A stretch of DNA of 64,000 nt from Opitutus sp. GAS368. GTDB lineage: Bacteria > Verrucomicrobiota > Verrucomicrobiia > Opitutales > Opitutaceae. Location of the stretch: positions 2,450,291 to 2,514,290 of the forward strand of contig NZ_LT629735.1 in the NCBI RefSeq assembly GCF_900104925.1, given 5' to 3'. The notes beneath the pieces were generated by a model. It worked only from the letters and a program-made list of their open reading frames with translations, searched no databases and was not told the origin of the DNA. The stretch's first letter is position 1, and the number at the start of each line of letters is the position of its first letter. Made by a program: the position numbers and the translations under genes. Shown here in pieces: positions 10,977 to 20,207 of this stretch.

Positions 10977-11762
10977 TCAGCCCCGCCGCCCCGGGACACC
11001 GTTGAAGGTGAATCCACCGTCGCAGAGAATATCGGTGGCCGTGATATTGGCCGCGTCGGGACCCGCGAGAAACACGAACGTCGCCGCAATTTCCTCGATG
11101 GTCGCGATCCGTCCGCGCGGGTGGCCGGCATCGAACAGCGCCCGCATGCTCTCCATGTCGCTGCCGAGTTCTTTCGCGAAACGATGCAACATCGGGGAAT
11201 CGACCGTGCCGGGGGAAACGCTGTTCACCCGCACGCCCGAAGGGGCGAGTTCGAGGGCCAGCCCGCGCGCCAGGGCGATGAGCGCCGCATTCATCGCTCC
11301 ATAAAAGGAGAACCGCGCCATGCCGGTATGCCCGGCCACGCTGGCCATGAACACGATGCTGCCTGTGCCGGCTTTTTTCATATGCGGAATGCAGTGCTTG
11401 GCGAATAACGCGGCGGACTTGACCTTCACCGCATAACAGTGGTCGAACGCCGCGACCTCCATGTCTGCAAAATCGCCAAAGGGCATGGTGGCGGCGTTGG
11501 GCACGAGCAGGGTGGGCGGCCCCAAGCGTTCCGCAGTCTCGGCGACGAAACGGGTGACGGCCGCCTCGTCGGCGGCATCAAAGAAGCCGCAATGCGTCCT
11601 CCGCCCCAGTGCGGCAATCTGTCGGGCGGTTTCCTCGACATGGGTGTTGGTGCGGGCGCACACGGCGACATGGGCCCCTTCGCGGGCGAAGGCGAGAGCG
11701 ATGCCCCGCCCGATGCCTTCGCCGGCGCCTGTGACGATGGCGACTTGATCCTTTAGTTTCAT
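10977..11762 (-). CDS. SDR-family oxidoreductase with altered catalytic tetrad
   Basis: A 261-residue classical short-chain dehydrogenase. The cofactor motif 'TGAGEGIGRGIA' is at 11-22, and 'SPGTVDSPML' follows the active site as usual. The catalytic Ser141 ('FMASVAG') and Tyr154 are present. The YxxxK lysine is replaced by Asn158 ('YGAMN'), and the helix-4 asparagine ('VNVKG' in the family) is Lys113 ('VKVKS'). The tetrad therefore reads K-S-Y-N instead of N-S-Y-K. This could be a swapped but working site, a changed reaction, or loss of activity. The gene lies 40 bp upstream of the GH42 gene on the same strand, so a sugar substrate is plausible but unproven. Confidence 0.85.
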   Translation of the reverse strand: MKLKDQVAIVTGAGEGIGRGIALAFAREGAHVAVCARTNTHVEETARQIAALGRRTHCGFFDAADEAAVTRFVAETAERLGPPTLLVPNAATMPFGDFADMEVAAFDHCYAVKVKSAALFAKHCIPHMKKAGTGSIVFMASVAGHTGMARFSFYGAMNAALIALARGLALELAPSGVRVNSVSPGTVDSPMLHRFAKELGSDMESMRALFDAGHPRGRIATIEEIAATFVFLAGPDAANITATDILCDGGFTFNGVPGRRG

Positions 11763-11795
11763 GGGGAGTAGGGGTCTGTGACCGGCCGGGAAAGG

Positions 11796-12947
11796 TTAGC
11801 GGGGTGCGGAAGCACCGGCCTGCGGGGACGGCGCGCCCGGCAGCGCGAAACGGGCGGACTTGATCAGCTGAGTCTGCCGCCGATGCCACGCCACGTCGCG
11901 CCACATGCCGGGGAACTGGGGCCCGCAGAAGTTGCTTGTGGCGATTCCGCTCCAACATCCGGTGGCGAGCGCCGCGGTGACTCCGTATTCGCACAGCTCT
12001 TTGATCCAGCCCCAATCCAGGCCGGGTCCCTCCCGGTAGTTCACCACCGCCCAGCACTCGGTGGTAACGATTGGTCGCTGGCAGGCCCGGGCGATCTGCG
12101 CCCAGCCCTCGATCCGTGCGCAGAGGAGCTGCTGCCAATGGGCGGGATCGGCCCGGTAAGTGGATTCCCCTCGCGCCGCCAGGGCTTCGTATCCGGAGAG
12201 ATCGAAATTGTTGTAGTTGCCCCCGATGCGTTCGATGAAATCCGAGGACTGGCTCATCCAGATATGGGGCTCCAGGAAATCCATGAAAGCCCAGCGCTCG
12301 CGGACGGAAGGGTTGTAGCCGACGACGGAGACGGTGACGGGAATCCCGGGCTCCGCAGTCCGGAAGGACCGCACGGCGGCCTCCATCCACTGGAGGGCCT
12401 TTTCCGACATGCAATTCCAGGAAGAGTCCGGGCGGTTGTCGAAAAACGGAGCCCAGAGTTCGCCCGGGAACTCGTTGCACAAATCGACATAGCAGACCGC
12501 ATCGAGGACATCCTGAGCACGCAGCTGGGAAACCAGGTCGCACCAGAGCCGGGCGTGGGCTTCGGGGCTGGTGATCCTGAGCCGGCGATCACCGGCGTCC
12601 TTGCGGAACCAGGTGGAGAGACCCACCGTGATCTCCCGGTCCCGGCAGAGGCCGAGAAACTCAACCAGCGCAGGCAAGGGATTCACCTGAAGGGGTTCAG
12701 CGCTGCCCCAGTCGTGCACACTCCACACCGGTTCGAGCAGGGCGGGGCTGGCGTCAGGGCCGGCGAGATGGGGATAGGGATCGATCCGCAAGGCGTTGTA
12801 GCCGCGTTCGCCCAGTTCATCCAGTGCGCGGGACCAGTCTTCATAGCCGGCGCCCGGCCCGCGGCGCTCAAGCCACGAGAAATCCCACATCGCGAAGGCC
12901 AGCGGATGTGCCAGGCGGGGAAAGCGGGCTGGGCTGGCGTTCATCAT
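11796..12947 (-). CDS. cellulase-like family protein (GH clan A-type TIM barrel)
   Basis: The 383-residue protein resembles the 'cellulase-like' sugar-hydrolase family. It starts with an aromatic barrel strand ('FAMWDFSWLERRG') and has two glutamates at the clan-A positions: Glu159 in 'YVDLCNEFPG' (acid/base, preceded by Asn) and Glu297 in 'IVTTECWAV' (nucleophile). There is no signal peptide, so it probably acts on imported oligosaccharides. The ATG at 12947 overlaps the stop of the upstream dehydrogenase gene by four bases (ATGA), which points to translational coupling. The specificity is unknown; the family is assigned mostly from genomes. Confidence 0.75.
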   Translation of the reverse strand: MMNASPARFPRLAHPLAFAMWDFSWLERRGPGAGYEDWSRALDELGERGYNALRIDPYPHLAGPDASPALLEPVWSVHDWGSAEPLQVNPLPALVEFLGLCRDREITVGLSTWFRKDAGDRRLRITSPEAHARLWCDLVSQLRAQDVLDAVCYVDLCNEFPGELWAPFFDNRPDSSWNCMSEKALQWMEAAVRSFRTAEPGIPVTVSVVGYNPSVRERWAFMDFLEPHIWMSQSSDFIERIGGNYNNFDLSGYEALAARGESTYRADPAHWQQLLCARIEGWAQIARACQRPIVTTECWAVVNYREGPGLDWGWIKELCEYGVTAALATGCWSGIATSNFCGPQFPGMWRDVAWHRRQTQLIKSARFALPGAPSPQAGASAPR

Positions 12948-13846
12948 TTCCGGCTGCCGCTGCGCCCGGGAAAGGTGAGTTCCGCGATGCCGCTTTTGTC
13001 GAGGTTCCCCAGGCCAAGGCCAACCAAGCGGTCATACTGCGCTTTGGTGGCTGCGGCGATGGGCAGATGGAGCCCCCGTTCGCGGCCGAGCTGCAGCGCG
13101 ATGCCACTATCCTTCGCCGCATGCGCCGCGGAGAAATAGCAGGTGTGTTCTTGGTTGATCATGTCCTCCGCGTCGGTGGTCACCACCCGCGAGGCAGCAC
13201 CGGTTTGGCCAAAGACATCCATCAACGTCGGCAGGTGGAGACCCAGGGCCGCGCCCAGCCCGAGCCCCTCGGCGAGGCCCGCGGTGTTGATATTCATGAC
13301 CATGTTGACCAGGGCCTTGACCTGGCCGGCCGTCCCGGCGGGACCGATATACCGCAAAGTCTGCCCGCCATTGCTGAGTTCGCCAAGGAGTGGCTTCAGT
13401 TGGTTGAAAAGCGGCAGTCGGCCGCCACACATGAGGTAAAGGGTGCCGTTGCGGGCTTGGGGCACGCTGGATGCCATGCAGGCTTCGAGCGAACCCGCGC
13501 CGGCCTTGGCAGCGGCGGTTTCGATTTCCGTATGGATGGCCGGGCTGATGGTAGCGCAGTTGACGAAAATCCTGCCGGAGGCGTTGGTGAGCAGGCTGTC
13601 GCCGGAGGCCGCGAATACCGCCCGTTGCGCTGCATCGTCACTGACGACCGTGAAGATCACGTCCGCCCGGGCGGTGACTTCGCCCAGTTCCCTGCAGGGA
13701 TGCGCGCCCAATTCAGCAGCGACGGCCAGTGCCGTTGGATGCAGCGCATCATAAACGGCGGTGATGGCGTAGCCCCGGTCCCTGAGCCGGCGCGCCATGT
13801 TCGCGCCCATGCGGCCAACTCCGACAAATCCGATCGTGGTTTTCAT
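12944..13846 (-). CDS. NAD(P)-dependent beta-hydroxyacid dehydrogenase (3-HIBADH family)
   Basis: The 300-residue protein begins with a Rossmann fold ('IGFVGVGRMGANMARRL'). It also has the substrate-binding segment around 'CMASSVPQARNGTL' and the conserved catalytic lysine in 'GQVKALVNMVMN'. Members reduce or oxidise beta-hydroxyacids such as 3-hydroxyisobutyrate, tartronate semialdehyde or 6-phosphogluconate-like compounds. Start and stop overlap both neighbours by ATGA (13843-13846 upstream, 12944-12947 downstream), so it belongs to one translationally coupled unit with the cellulase-like and isomerase genes. With a sugar isomerase and an oxygenase-like fusion beside it, a role in breakdown of an unusual sugar acid or polyol is a reasonable inference. 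Confidence 0.85.
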   Translation of the reverse strand: MKTTIGFVGVGRMGANMARRLRDRGYAITAVYDALHPTALAVAAELGAHPCRELGEVTARADVIFTVVSDDAAQRAVFAASGDSLLTNASGRIFVNCATISPAIHTEIETAAAKAGAGSLEACMASSVPQARNGTLYLMCGGRLPLFNQLKPLLGELSNGGQTLRYIGPAGTAGQVKALVNMVMNINTAGLAEGLGLGAALGLHLPTLMDVFGQTGAASRVVTTDAEDMINQEHTCYFSAAHAAKDSGIALQLGRERGLHLPIAAATKAQYDRLVGLGLGNLDKSGIAELTFPGRSGSRK

Positions 13847-14733
13847 AGTTGAATCAGATCATGACGGCTCGGTTTGGTGCCGGTGCGCCGCCGGGCCTCG
13901 GCTTTCTCCCAGGTGTCTTTGATGAGGCCGCGCAGGATCTTGGCCTCGCTCCAGCTGTCCGGCAATTGCGCGAGATTATAACCGCCGCGGAGCGGGCCCA
14001 TTTCCGGGCAGGCATACAACTCCGCACCGGACTGGTCGCCCTCGAGCCAGGTCTCGACCAGTTTTTCCAAGGCCGGCAGCCATTGCTGCAATTCCAGCGA
14101 CAATTTTCCCGTGCCATCCGTGACCGGGACTTGGCAGTGATGGCCGTTGAACGGGCGAAAATGGAACTGGCGCGCGTGCCGGATCAGCTCGGGGCTCTCG
14201 ATAAGGCGGTCCCAGTATGGTGGGGCGAGATGCTTGACGACGGCAAAGTGTGAGAAGTCCCAGGTAATCGGCAGCAGCCGTCCGGTGGCGCGCTGGTAGC
14301 CCGCGGCAATGGCATAGGTTTTCTCCGGAGTCTCGGTGCAGGTGTCGCGGTGAACCTCAATATCGCACGGCACGCCTTGCTTCTCGCCTTCCTCCAAAAA
14401 ACGGATCGCCATGTCGATCGATTCGGGCACGGGGGTGTCGTGATTGCCCAGTTGGACGTTTATCCGGCGTGCGCCGCCATCGACATTTTGCCGGATCAGA
14501 CCGGCAAACTCCCCCGGATTCGCCGATGAGACGAAGCCGATGGCGAGCAGCCCGTGCTTGCGGGCAAGCTCCCCGTGCTCCCGATCGAGCTGCCACGTGA
14601 AGCCGTCGAAGCCGGCCTCCTTGATGGCGGCAAATTTCCGTTCCAAGGACCATTCCCGTTGGGCCGAAGGGTGGTCCCAAAGCGTCCAGAGATTGGCGAT
14701 GATCTGCAGCCTGGGCGGGGTGGGGAATAACAT
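13843..14733 (-). CDS. sugar phosphate isomerase/epimerase-like TIM-barrel protein
   Basis: The 296-residue protein has the layout of the xylose-isomerase-like TIM barrel (AP-endonuclease 2 superfamily): 'IKEAGFDGFTWQLD', then 'DIEVHRDTCTETPEK' with a metal-ligand-like Glu/His, 'ITWDFSHFAV' (Asp/His) and 'ELYACPEMGP' late in the barrel. These positions match the usual divalent-metal ligands. Family members isomerise or epimerise sugars, inosose or sugar acids, or dehydrate them. The stop overlaps the next gene's ATG (ATGA). The start is the ATG at 14733, and the gap to the desaturase fusion upstream is only 75 bp, so all of these may be one operon. The substrate is not known. Confidence 0.8.
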   Translation of the reverse strand: MLFPTPPRLQIIANLWTLWDHPSAQREWSLERKFAAIKEAGFDGFTWQLDREHGELARKHGLLAIGFVSSANPGEFAGLIRQNVDGGARRINVQLGNHDTPVPESIDMAIRFLEEGEKQGVPCDIEVHRDTCTETPEKTYAIAAGYQRATGRLLPITWDFSHFAVVKHLAPPYWDRLIESPELIRHARQFHFRPFNGHHCQVPVTDGTGKLSLELQQWLPALEKLVETWLEGDQSGAELYACPEMGPLRGGYNLAQLPDSWSEAKILRGLIKDTWEKAEARRRTGTKPSRHDLIQL

Positions 14734-14808
14734 GGGAATCGGGCGGTCGCAGCCGTGACGCGCCGGGGTGGAGAAGAGGTTGGCGCCGGCGCGATCGGTC
14801 GGTTTCGT

Positions 14809-17097
14809 TTAAAACTCGTCGTAGGCGATCTGCGACGGCGGCACCCCGAGTTCAGCCAGCATCCGGTTGCAGGCCTTGATCATCATGGGTGGACCACAGA
14901 GATAATATTCCACGGCTTTGGGCTGGGGGTGGCCGCGCAGGTATTTTTCCAGCACCACTTCATGAATGAAGCCGTGGTGCCCGGACCAGTTGTCCTCCGG
15001 CAGCGGCGCGGACAGGGCGAGGTGAAAGGCGAAATTGGAATGCTGCCGGGCGAGCTGCCCGAAATAATCGGCGTAGAAGATTTCCTGCCGCGAACGAGCG
15101 CCATACCAGAAGCCGATTTTGCGCGCGGTTTGCTCGGTTTCCAGCAGATGCGAGAGATGGGCGCGGAGCGGCGCCATGCCGGCGCCGCCGCCGATGTAGA
15201 TCATTTCGCGCTGGGTCGGCTTGATGTGGAAAGCACCGAAGGGCCCGATGGCGGTGACGGTATCGCCGGGCTTGAGGTTGAACATGTAGCTCGAGCCGAC
15301 GCCAGGCGGACAATCCTGGCCCGGCGGGGGCGTGGCGATCCGGACATTGAAACGCAGCGTGCGCTCAAGCTGCTGGTTGCTCGCGAGGGAGTAGTTGTTG
15401 CGTCGGCCGGCGCCGGCATGGCCCACTGCGAGTTCGAACAGATGCTGGCGTTCCCAGACGGAAGCGAAGGGTTCTGGGATTTCGAAGTCGCGGAACCGGA
15501 CCAGCGCATACGGCGGAATGTCGAATTGCAGGTAGTCGCCGGGCGTGAAGGCGATTTTCTCCGCCGGTTCCACCGGTTCCAAAACCAGTTCCTTGATGAA
15601 CGTGGCGACGTTGTGGTTGCTGACCACGCGCAGGCGGTAGGTTTTTTGCTCCCGGGCCCCGGCGCCACCGGCGCGGACGACGTTGAGATGGAGCCGGCCG
15701 CGCCGTTCCTCGATCGGGTAGGTGGTGAGGCCGCGGCACACCGGCGCGCGCGCGGGCGAACCGTCCGACAGGTTGAAGCGGCCATTGTGTTTCGGACATT
15801 CGATGATCCGGCCCTTGACGAGCCCATCCGCGAGGTGGGTGTTGCCGTGGGTGCAGATGCCGTCGGTGGCATACAGGATGCCTTCCGCGTCACGATACAG
15901 CGCATAGGTTCGCCGGCCGTGGTCCAGGCGGATCACGTCGCTCGGGCCGAGGTCGGCCGCGGCACACACCTCGATCCAGCCCTCGGCGTCGGGCCGCACT
16001 TCCGAGGTGTGGGTGCCCTCGGCCAGGCGGGCCTTCGGAGCCGGCAACTGGCGCTTCACATGATGCGAAGGATCCGTCACCTGGCGGAGAACGGTCGGGA
16101 TGATCTCGCGATAGGCCGACAGCAGACCCGGGTAGGGTGTGGGGCAGTCGTCCTTCACGGCGGCGTGGAGCTGAGGCAACGCATGGTAGGGCACCAGCGG
16201 GAACATGTGGTGCTCCAGGTGATAATTCATGTTCCAATAGAGGTAGCGATTGACGAAATTCATGTAGACCGTCCGGCAATTAAGCCGGTGGTCCAGCACG
16301 TTCTCGGCAAGCCCCGCATGCTGCGTCAGGCCGTAGATGGACATCAGCCAGGAGCCGAAGACGTTTACGAACCCGACAAGGAAAAGAGGGAGCAGGCTGC
16401 CGCTGGCAAGGGCCAGCCCGGCGGATATCGCATACAGGAGCACGTAAATGCGTGCCTTGCGATATACGTTCGGGAATTCGCTGGGCGGAATGAAGGTTTT
16501 TTCCTCCTCGGTCATCCGGCCGGCCGAGTGAAGCAGGATGTGTTTGAAATATTTCGGATAGTTGGAGAGACCGAAAAAACCGGCGATCAGACCCTTGATG
16601 TCGGGTGGGCGCGGCGAGACGATTTCCGGATCACGCCCTACAATGATGGTGTCGCTGTGGTGGCGGGTATGGCTCCAGCGCCAGACGGTGGACTCGCGCA
16701 TGACCATGAAGGAGGCCACCTCATACAGGAAGGTGTTCATCCAGTCGGTCTTGAAGGCGGTCCCATGACCGGATTCATGCCAGCGCGAATCTGAGGTCGA
16801 CGCATAGAGCACGGCGTAGACGGCATAGGGCAGGGCCGCCCACCATGAAGGCCACAGGACATAGGTCAGGGAGCCGGCTGAGCCGATCAGCGCGAACCAC
16901 AACAAGGTGTCGCGGATAGCCGGCCCATCGCGTCGTTCGAGGAGGCGGCGCATGGTTTGCCGTGGCACCGGACATTGATACCAGTCGGCCTCGGCCAGGC
17001 CTTGTTCAATCGCCCGCTGCGCGCTCTCCCCGATCAAACCGTAGTCGGCCCTGACGGGCGGCTTTGCCAAAAGGCCAACCCCTGGATCGTGGCTCAT
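14809..17097 (-). CDS. fatty-acid-desaturase / Rieske ferredoxin / NqrF-like reductase fusion
   Basis: A single 762-residue protein joins three parts. Residues 60-345 are a membrane desaturase/hydroxylase with the di-iron histidine boxes HESGH (107-111), HTRHH (143-147) and HLEHH (293-297), plus His260 and several membrane helices. Residues 372-475 are a Rieske [2Fe-2S] domain with CTH (415-417) and CPKH (434-437). Residues 485-762 are an FAD/NAD(P)H reductase close to NqrF: the FAD region 'NNYSLAS', 'GGGAGMAP' (636-643), 'CGPPMM' (734-739) and the terminal 'YDEF'. The NqrF ferredoxin domain is absent and the Rieske domain takes its place. The parts correspond to separate MocD, MocE and MocF proteins of rhizopine breakdown. 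It looks like a self-contained NAD(P)H-driven hydroxylase or demethylase. The substrate is unknown, perhaps a sugar or inositol derivative given its neighbours. Confidence 0.88.
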   Translation of the reverse strand: MSHDPGVGLLAKPPVRADYGLIGESAQRAIEQGLAEADWYQCPVPRQTMRRLLERRDGPAIRDTLLWFALIGSAGSLTYVLWPSWWAALPYAVYAVLYASTSDSRWHESGHGTAFKTDWMNTFLYEVASFMVMRESTVWRWSHTRHHSDTIIVGRDPEIVSPRPPDIKGLIAGFFGLSNYPKYFKHILLHSAGRMTEEEKTFIPPSEFPNVYRKARIYVLLYAISAGLALASGSLLPLFLVGFVNVFGSWLMSIYGLTQHAGLAENVLDHRLNCRTVYMNFVNRYLYWNMNYHLEHHMFPLVPYHALPQLHAAVKDDCPTPYPGLLSAYREIIPTVLRQVTDPSHHVKRQLPAPKARLAEGTHTSEVRPDAEGWIEVCAAADLGPSDVIRLDHGRRTYALYRDAEGILYATDGICTHGNTHLADGLVKGRIIECPKHNGRFNLSDGSPARAPVCRGLTTYPIEERRGRLHLNVVRAGGAGAREQKTYRLRVVSNHNVATFIKELVLEPVEPAEKIAFTPGDYLQFDIPPYALVRFRDFEIPEPFASVWERQHLFELAVGHAGAGRRNNYSLASNQQLERTLRFNVRIATPPPGQDCPPGVGSSYMFNLKPGDTVTAIGPFGAFHIKPTQREMIYIGGGAGMAPLRAHLSHLLETEQTARKIGFWYGARSRQEIFYADYFGQLARQHSNFAFHLALSAPLPEDNWSGHHGFIHEVVLEKYLRGHPQPKAVEYYLCGPPMMIKACNRMLAELGVPPSQIAYDEF

Positions 17098-17266
17098 GAA
17101 GATATGGGTTTTAAGTGATTGCGGCGGGGCATATTGCCGGACGGTAAGGGTGGGGTCGTCGCGCTGAACAATCTACTGGATCCCGGGCTTCATGTCTTCT
17201 CATGGGGCGACGGAAAGTTTTCATTTCTTGTCCTCGCGCTTCGGAGATGGTGCCGGCAGCGGAAGG

Positions 17267-18760
17267 TCAGCGGGAGCCGCTGGCCCGGCGCGCGCCAAAG
17301 AGTGTGCGCAGCGTGGCGTGACGGTCCGCGATCTCGGCATAAACCGCGGTATTGCGCGGGTTGGGTGCGCAGCGGGTCTGGAGATTCAGCTCCACGAAGC
17401 GGTCGCACAGGGTTGGCAGCGTCGCGGCCGGATCGACGCAGGCTGCGGCTTGCAACGCGCCGCCCAGCGCCGCGCCTTCGTCTTCCACCATACTGACCAC
17501 GGGAACGCCGAATACGTCGGCCATGATCTGCCGCCAGACCGGGGATTTTGCCCCGCCGCCCGTAAGGCGGATTTCGCGCGGCTTGATGCCGAGTTTCCGC
17601 AGCCGGAGCAACCCATAGTTCATGCCGACCGTAACCCCCTCCATCGCGGCGCGGAGCAGGTGGCCGCGCTCGAGGTTGCGGGTCGTGACCCCATCGAGGA
17701 TGCCATGGCCGTGCGGCAGGTTCGGCGTGCGTTCGCCGCTGAGATAAGGCAGCAGGCGAAGCCCGTCCGCTCCGGCGGGCACGGCGGCAATGGCCCGCTC
17801 CATGGCGACATGATCCGTGCCGGACAGTGCGCGGAACTGCTCGGTGACGAGGGTGACGTTCATTGTGCAGAGCAGCGGCAGCCAGCCGCCCGTGGAAGAA
17901 CAGAAGGCGGCAATCTCGCCGTGCGGATCAACCACCGGGCGCTTGCTGAAGGCGAAGATAGTGCCGCTGGTGCCCAGGCTGGCGCTGACGACGCCCGGCA
18001 CCACGTTGCCTGTGCCGATGGCGCTCATCATGTTGTCGCCACCGCCGGCACTGATGACCACATCCGCCGAAAGCCCGTATTTGTTCGCCAGCTCAGGCCG
18101 CAACGTGCCCGCACGGTCGCCCGACGCGGAAAGCGCCGGCAGCCAGTCAGCGAGGTTCTTATCAATGGCGCGGATAACTTGTTTCGACCAGGTTCGATGG
18201 CGCACGTCCATGAGCGCGGTGCCCGAGGCGTCGCCATGCTCCATGAAATACTTCCCGGTCAAGTGGAAATTGAGGTAGTCGTGCGGCAGCAGCACGTGGC
18301 GCAGGCGACGGTAGTTTGCCGGTTCGTTGCGTTTCAGCCAGAGGATCTTCGGCGCCGTGTAGCCGGGCAGGAAGGGCAGGCCGGCGGCACGGATGACAGC
18401 GTTGGGGCCACCGAGCTTCTTCGTCAGCAAAGCACATTCCTGCGTTGTGCTGGTGTCATTCCAGAGTTTAGCCGGGCGGATGACGGCGCCTGCCGCATCA
18501 AGCGGAACGAAACCGTGTTGCTGGCCGGAGATGCCGATGCCGCGCACGCGGGTTCGGTCGATCTTGGCGGCCACCTCCCGGATAACGCGGTCCAGCGCCG
18601 CGACCCATTCGGCCGGGTGTTGCTCCATATGCCCGGCGGGCAGGCCGGCGATGAGGGTGTGCGACGCGCGAGCCTCGGCGACGACGCGTCCGCTGTCGAG
18701 GTCGAGCGCAATCGCCTTCGTGCTTTGCGTGCCACTGTCGATGCCGAGAAAGATGCTCAC
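17267..18760 (-). CDS. xylB: xylulokinase
   Basis: The 497-residue FGGY-family kinase phosphorylates D-xylulose to xylulose 5-phosphate in the cytoplasm, the second step of the isomerase pathway. The N-terminal domain opens with 'FLGIDSGTQSTKA' (phosphate loop), and 'ISGQQHGFVPLD' is the xylulokinase-type substrate segment with its His and Gln. The C-terminal domain carries 'SLGTSGTIFAF' and the adenosine motif 'LTGGGAKSPVWRQIMAD'. Length and motifs are complete. The gene lies 15 bp downstream of xylA on the same strand, and the pair runs divergently from xylR. The next gene downstream starts 169 bp away and is probably separate. Confidence 0.95.
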   Translation of the reverse strand: MSIFLGIDSGTQSTKAIALDLDSGRVVAEARASHTLIAGLPAGHMEQHPAEWVAALDRVIREVAAKIDRTRVRGIGISGQQHGFVPLDAAGAVIRPAKLWNDTSTTQECALLTKKLGGPNAVIRAAGLPFLPGYTAPKILWLKRNEPANYRRLRHVLLPHDYLNFHLTGKYFMEHGDASGTALMDVRHRTWSKQVIRAIDKNLADWLPALSASGDRAGTLRPELANKYGLSADVVISAGGGDNMMSAIGTGNVVPGVVSASLGTSGTIFAFSKRPVVDPHGEIAAFCSSTGGWLPLLCTMNVTLVTEQFRALSGTDHVAMERAIAAVPAGADGLRLLPYLSGERTPNLPHGHGILDGVTTRNLERGHLLRAAMEGVTVGMNYGLLRLRKLGIKPREIRLTGGGAKSPVWRQIMADVFGVPVVSMVEDEGAALGGALQAAACVDPAATLPTLCDRFVELNLQTRCAPNPRNTAVYAEIADRHATLRTLFGARRASGSR

Positions 18761-18775
18761 GGGTGCGGTCGGGGG

Positions 18776-20104
18776 TCAGCCGTGGAGGTAGGTATTGAGA
18801 AGGTTTTCGAGGTATTCCTGCCGGCCCGAGCGCGGCTTGGGTTCGCCGAGCTTGGTCAGCACGAGCTTGTTCAACTCGCGGAAATTGGTGCGGCGCTTCT
18901 CGATGGCGCGGCCGTAGCCGGCGTCGAAACTCGCGTAGCGTTCGGCGACGAAGGTCTCGAACTTCCCCTCGGCGAGGATGCGGCGCGCGAGCTTGAAGGC
19001 CAGCGCGTAGGCGTCCATGCCGCCGATGTGGGCGTGGAAGAGGTCCGCCGGGTCGATCGAGGGGCGGCGGAGCTTGGCGTCGAAGTTGAAGCCGCCGGTG
19101 CCGAGGCCGCCGGCGCGCAGGATGGAAACCATCGCGAGCGTGAGCTCCTTGACGTTGGTGTTGAACTGGTCGGTGTCCCAGCCGAGGAGCAGGTCGCCGG
19201 TGTTGGCGTCGATCGAACCGAGCATCTTCTGCGCCGCGGCGACCTCGATCTCGTGCTCGAAGGTGTGGCCGGCAAGCGTGGCGTGGTTGGTCTCGATGTT
19301 GAACTTGAAGTGCTTCTCGAGGCCGTAGGTGCGGAGAAAGGCGATGCCGCTGGCGACGTCGAAGTCGTATTGGTGCTTCGTCGGCTCCTTCGGCTTGGGC
19401 TCGATGAGGAACTGGCCCTTGAAGCCGATGCTCTTCGCGTAGTCCACGGCCAGGTGCAGGAACGCCGCCAAGTGGTCCTGCTCGCGCTTGAGGTTGGTGT
19501 TGAGCAGCGTCTCGTAGCCCTCGCGGCCACCCCAGAACACGTAGTTCTCGCCACCGAGCTGCTTCGTGACGTCCAGCGCCTTCTTCACCTGGGCCGCGGC
19601 ATAGGCGAAGACGTGGGCGTCGGGATTGGTCGAGGCGCCGCACATGTAACGCGGGTGGGAAAACAGGTTGGCGGTGCCCCAGAGGAGCTTCACGCTGGTG
19701 GCCTTCTGCAACGACTTCGCGTGGGCGACGATCTGGTCGAGGTGCCGGTTGGACTCGGCGAGCGTGCGGCCCTCCGGCGCGATGTCGCGGTCATGGAAAC
19801 ACCAGAAAGGCGCGCGGATCTTCTGGAAGAACTCGAAGGCCGCGTCCATGCGCACCTTGGCGATGGAGACCGGGTCGGTGCCCTTCTCCCAAGGCCGTCG
19901 GATCGTGCCCGGGCCGAACGGATCGGCGCCCACGCCGCGGAAGGCATGCCAGTAGGCGATCGAGAAGCGCAGGTGGTCGGACATCGTCCGGCCGTCGATG
20001 ATCTCGTCCGGGTTGTAGTGCCGGAACGCCAGCGGGTTGGCCGAACGCGTGCCCTCGTAGGCGATGCGCGGGATGCGGGGAAAATGGGGGCGGGAGGGTT
20101 TCAT
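18776..20104 (-). CDS. xylA: xylose isomerase
   Basis: The 442-residue protein is a complete class II xylose isomerase, converting D-xylose to D-xylulose. The catalytic pair His104 and Asp107 lies in '[12 protein letters not shown]'. Metal ligands include Glu235 with the adjacent Lys237 in '[17 protein letters not shown]', and '[13 protein letters not shown]' is the second family signature. The ATG at 20104 opens '[12 protein letters not shown]'. It is the first gene of the xylAB operon, and its promoter shares 103 bp with the divergent xylR, which very probably activates it when xylose binds. Confidence 0.97.
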   Translation of the reverse strand: MKPSRPHFPRIPRIAYEGTRSANPLAFRHYNPDEIIDGRTMSDHLRFSIAYWHAFRGVGADPFGPGTIRRPWEKGTDPVSIAKVRMDAAFEFFQKIRAPFWCFHDRDIAPEGRTLAESNRHLDQIVAHAKSLQKATSVKLLWGTANLFSHPRYMCGASTNPDAHVFAYAAAQVKKALDVTKQLGGENYVFWGGREGYETLLNTNLKREQDHLAAFLHLAVDYAKSIGFKGQFLIEPKPKEPTKHQYDFDVASGIAFLRTYGLEKHFKFNIETNHATLAGHTFEHEIEVAAAQKMLGSIDANTGDLLLGWDTDQFNTNVKELTLAMVSILRAGGLGTGGFNFDAKLRRPSIDPADLFHAHIGGMDAYALAFKLARRILAEGKFETFVAERYASFDAGYGRAIEKRRTNFRELNKLVLTKLGEPKPRSGRQEYLENLLNTYLHG

Positions 20105-20207
20105 ATTAAGCGGGTATGAGGAAATGTATCAGAAACCCCCTCCGATCGGGTAACAAGTATCCACATATTTATTTTGATATTTAACACAGCTACTCTGATG
20201 CTGCCCC
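20105..20207. promoter_or_regulatory. divergent xylA/xylR promoter region with ATATTTA direct repeat
   Basis: This 103-bp stretch holds the promoters of xylA (minus) and xylR (plus). It is much more AT-rich than its surroundings. Two direct copies of ATATTTA lie at 20165-20171 and 20177-20183, a 12-bp step that puts both on about the same helix face, as expected for an AraC-type dimer site. That XylR binds here is inferred from arrangement and from XylR biology in general. I could not place reliable -35/-10 boxes. Confidence 0.5.
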
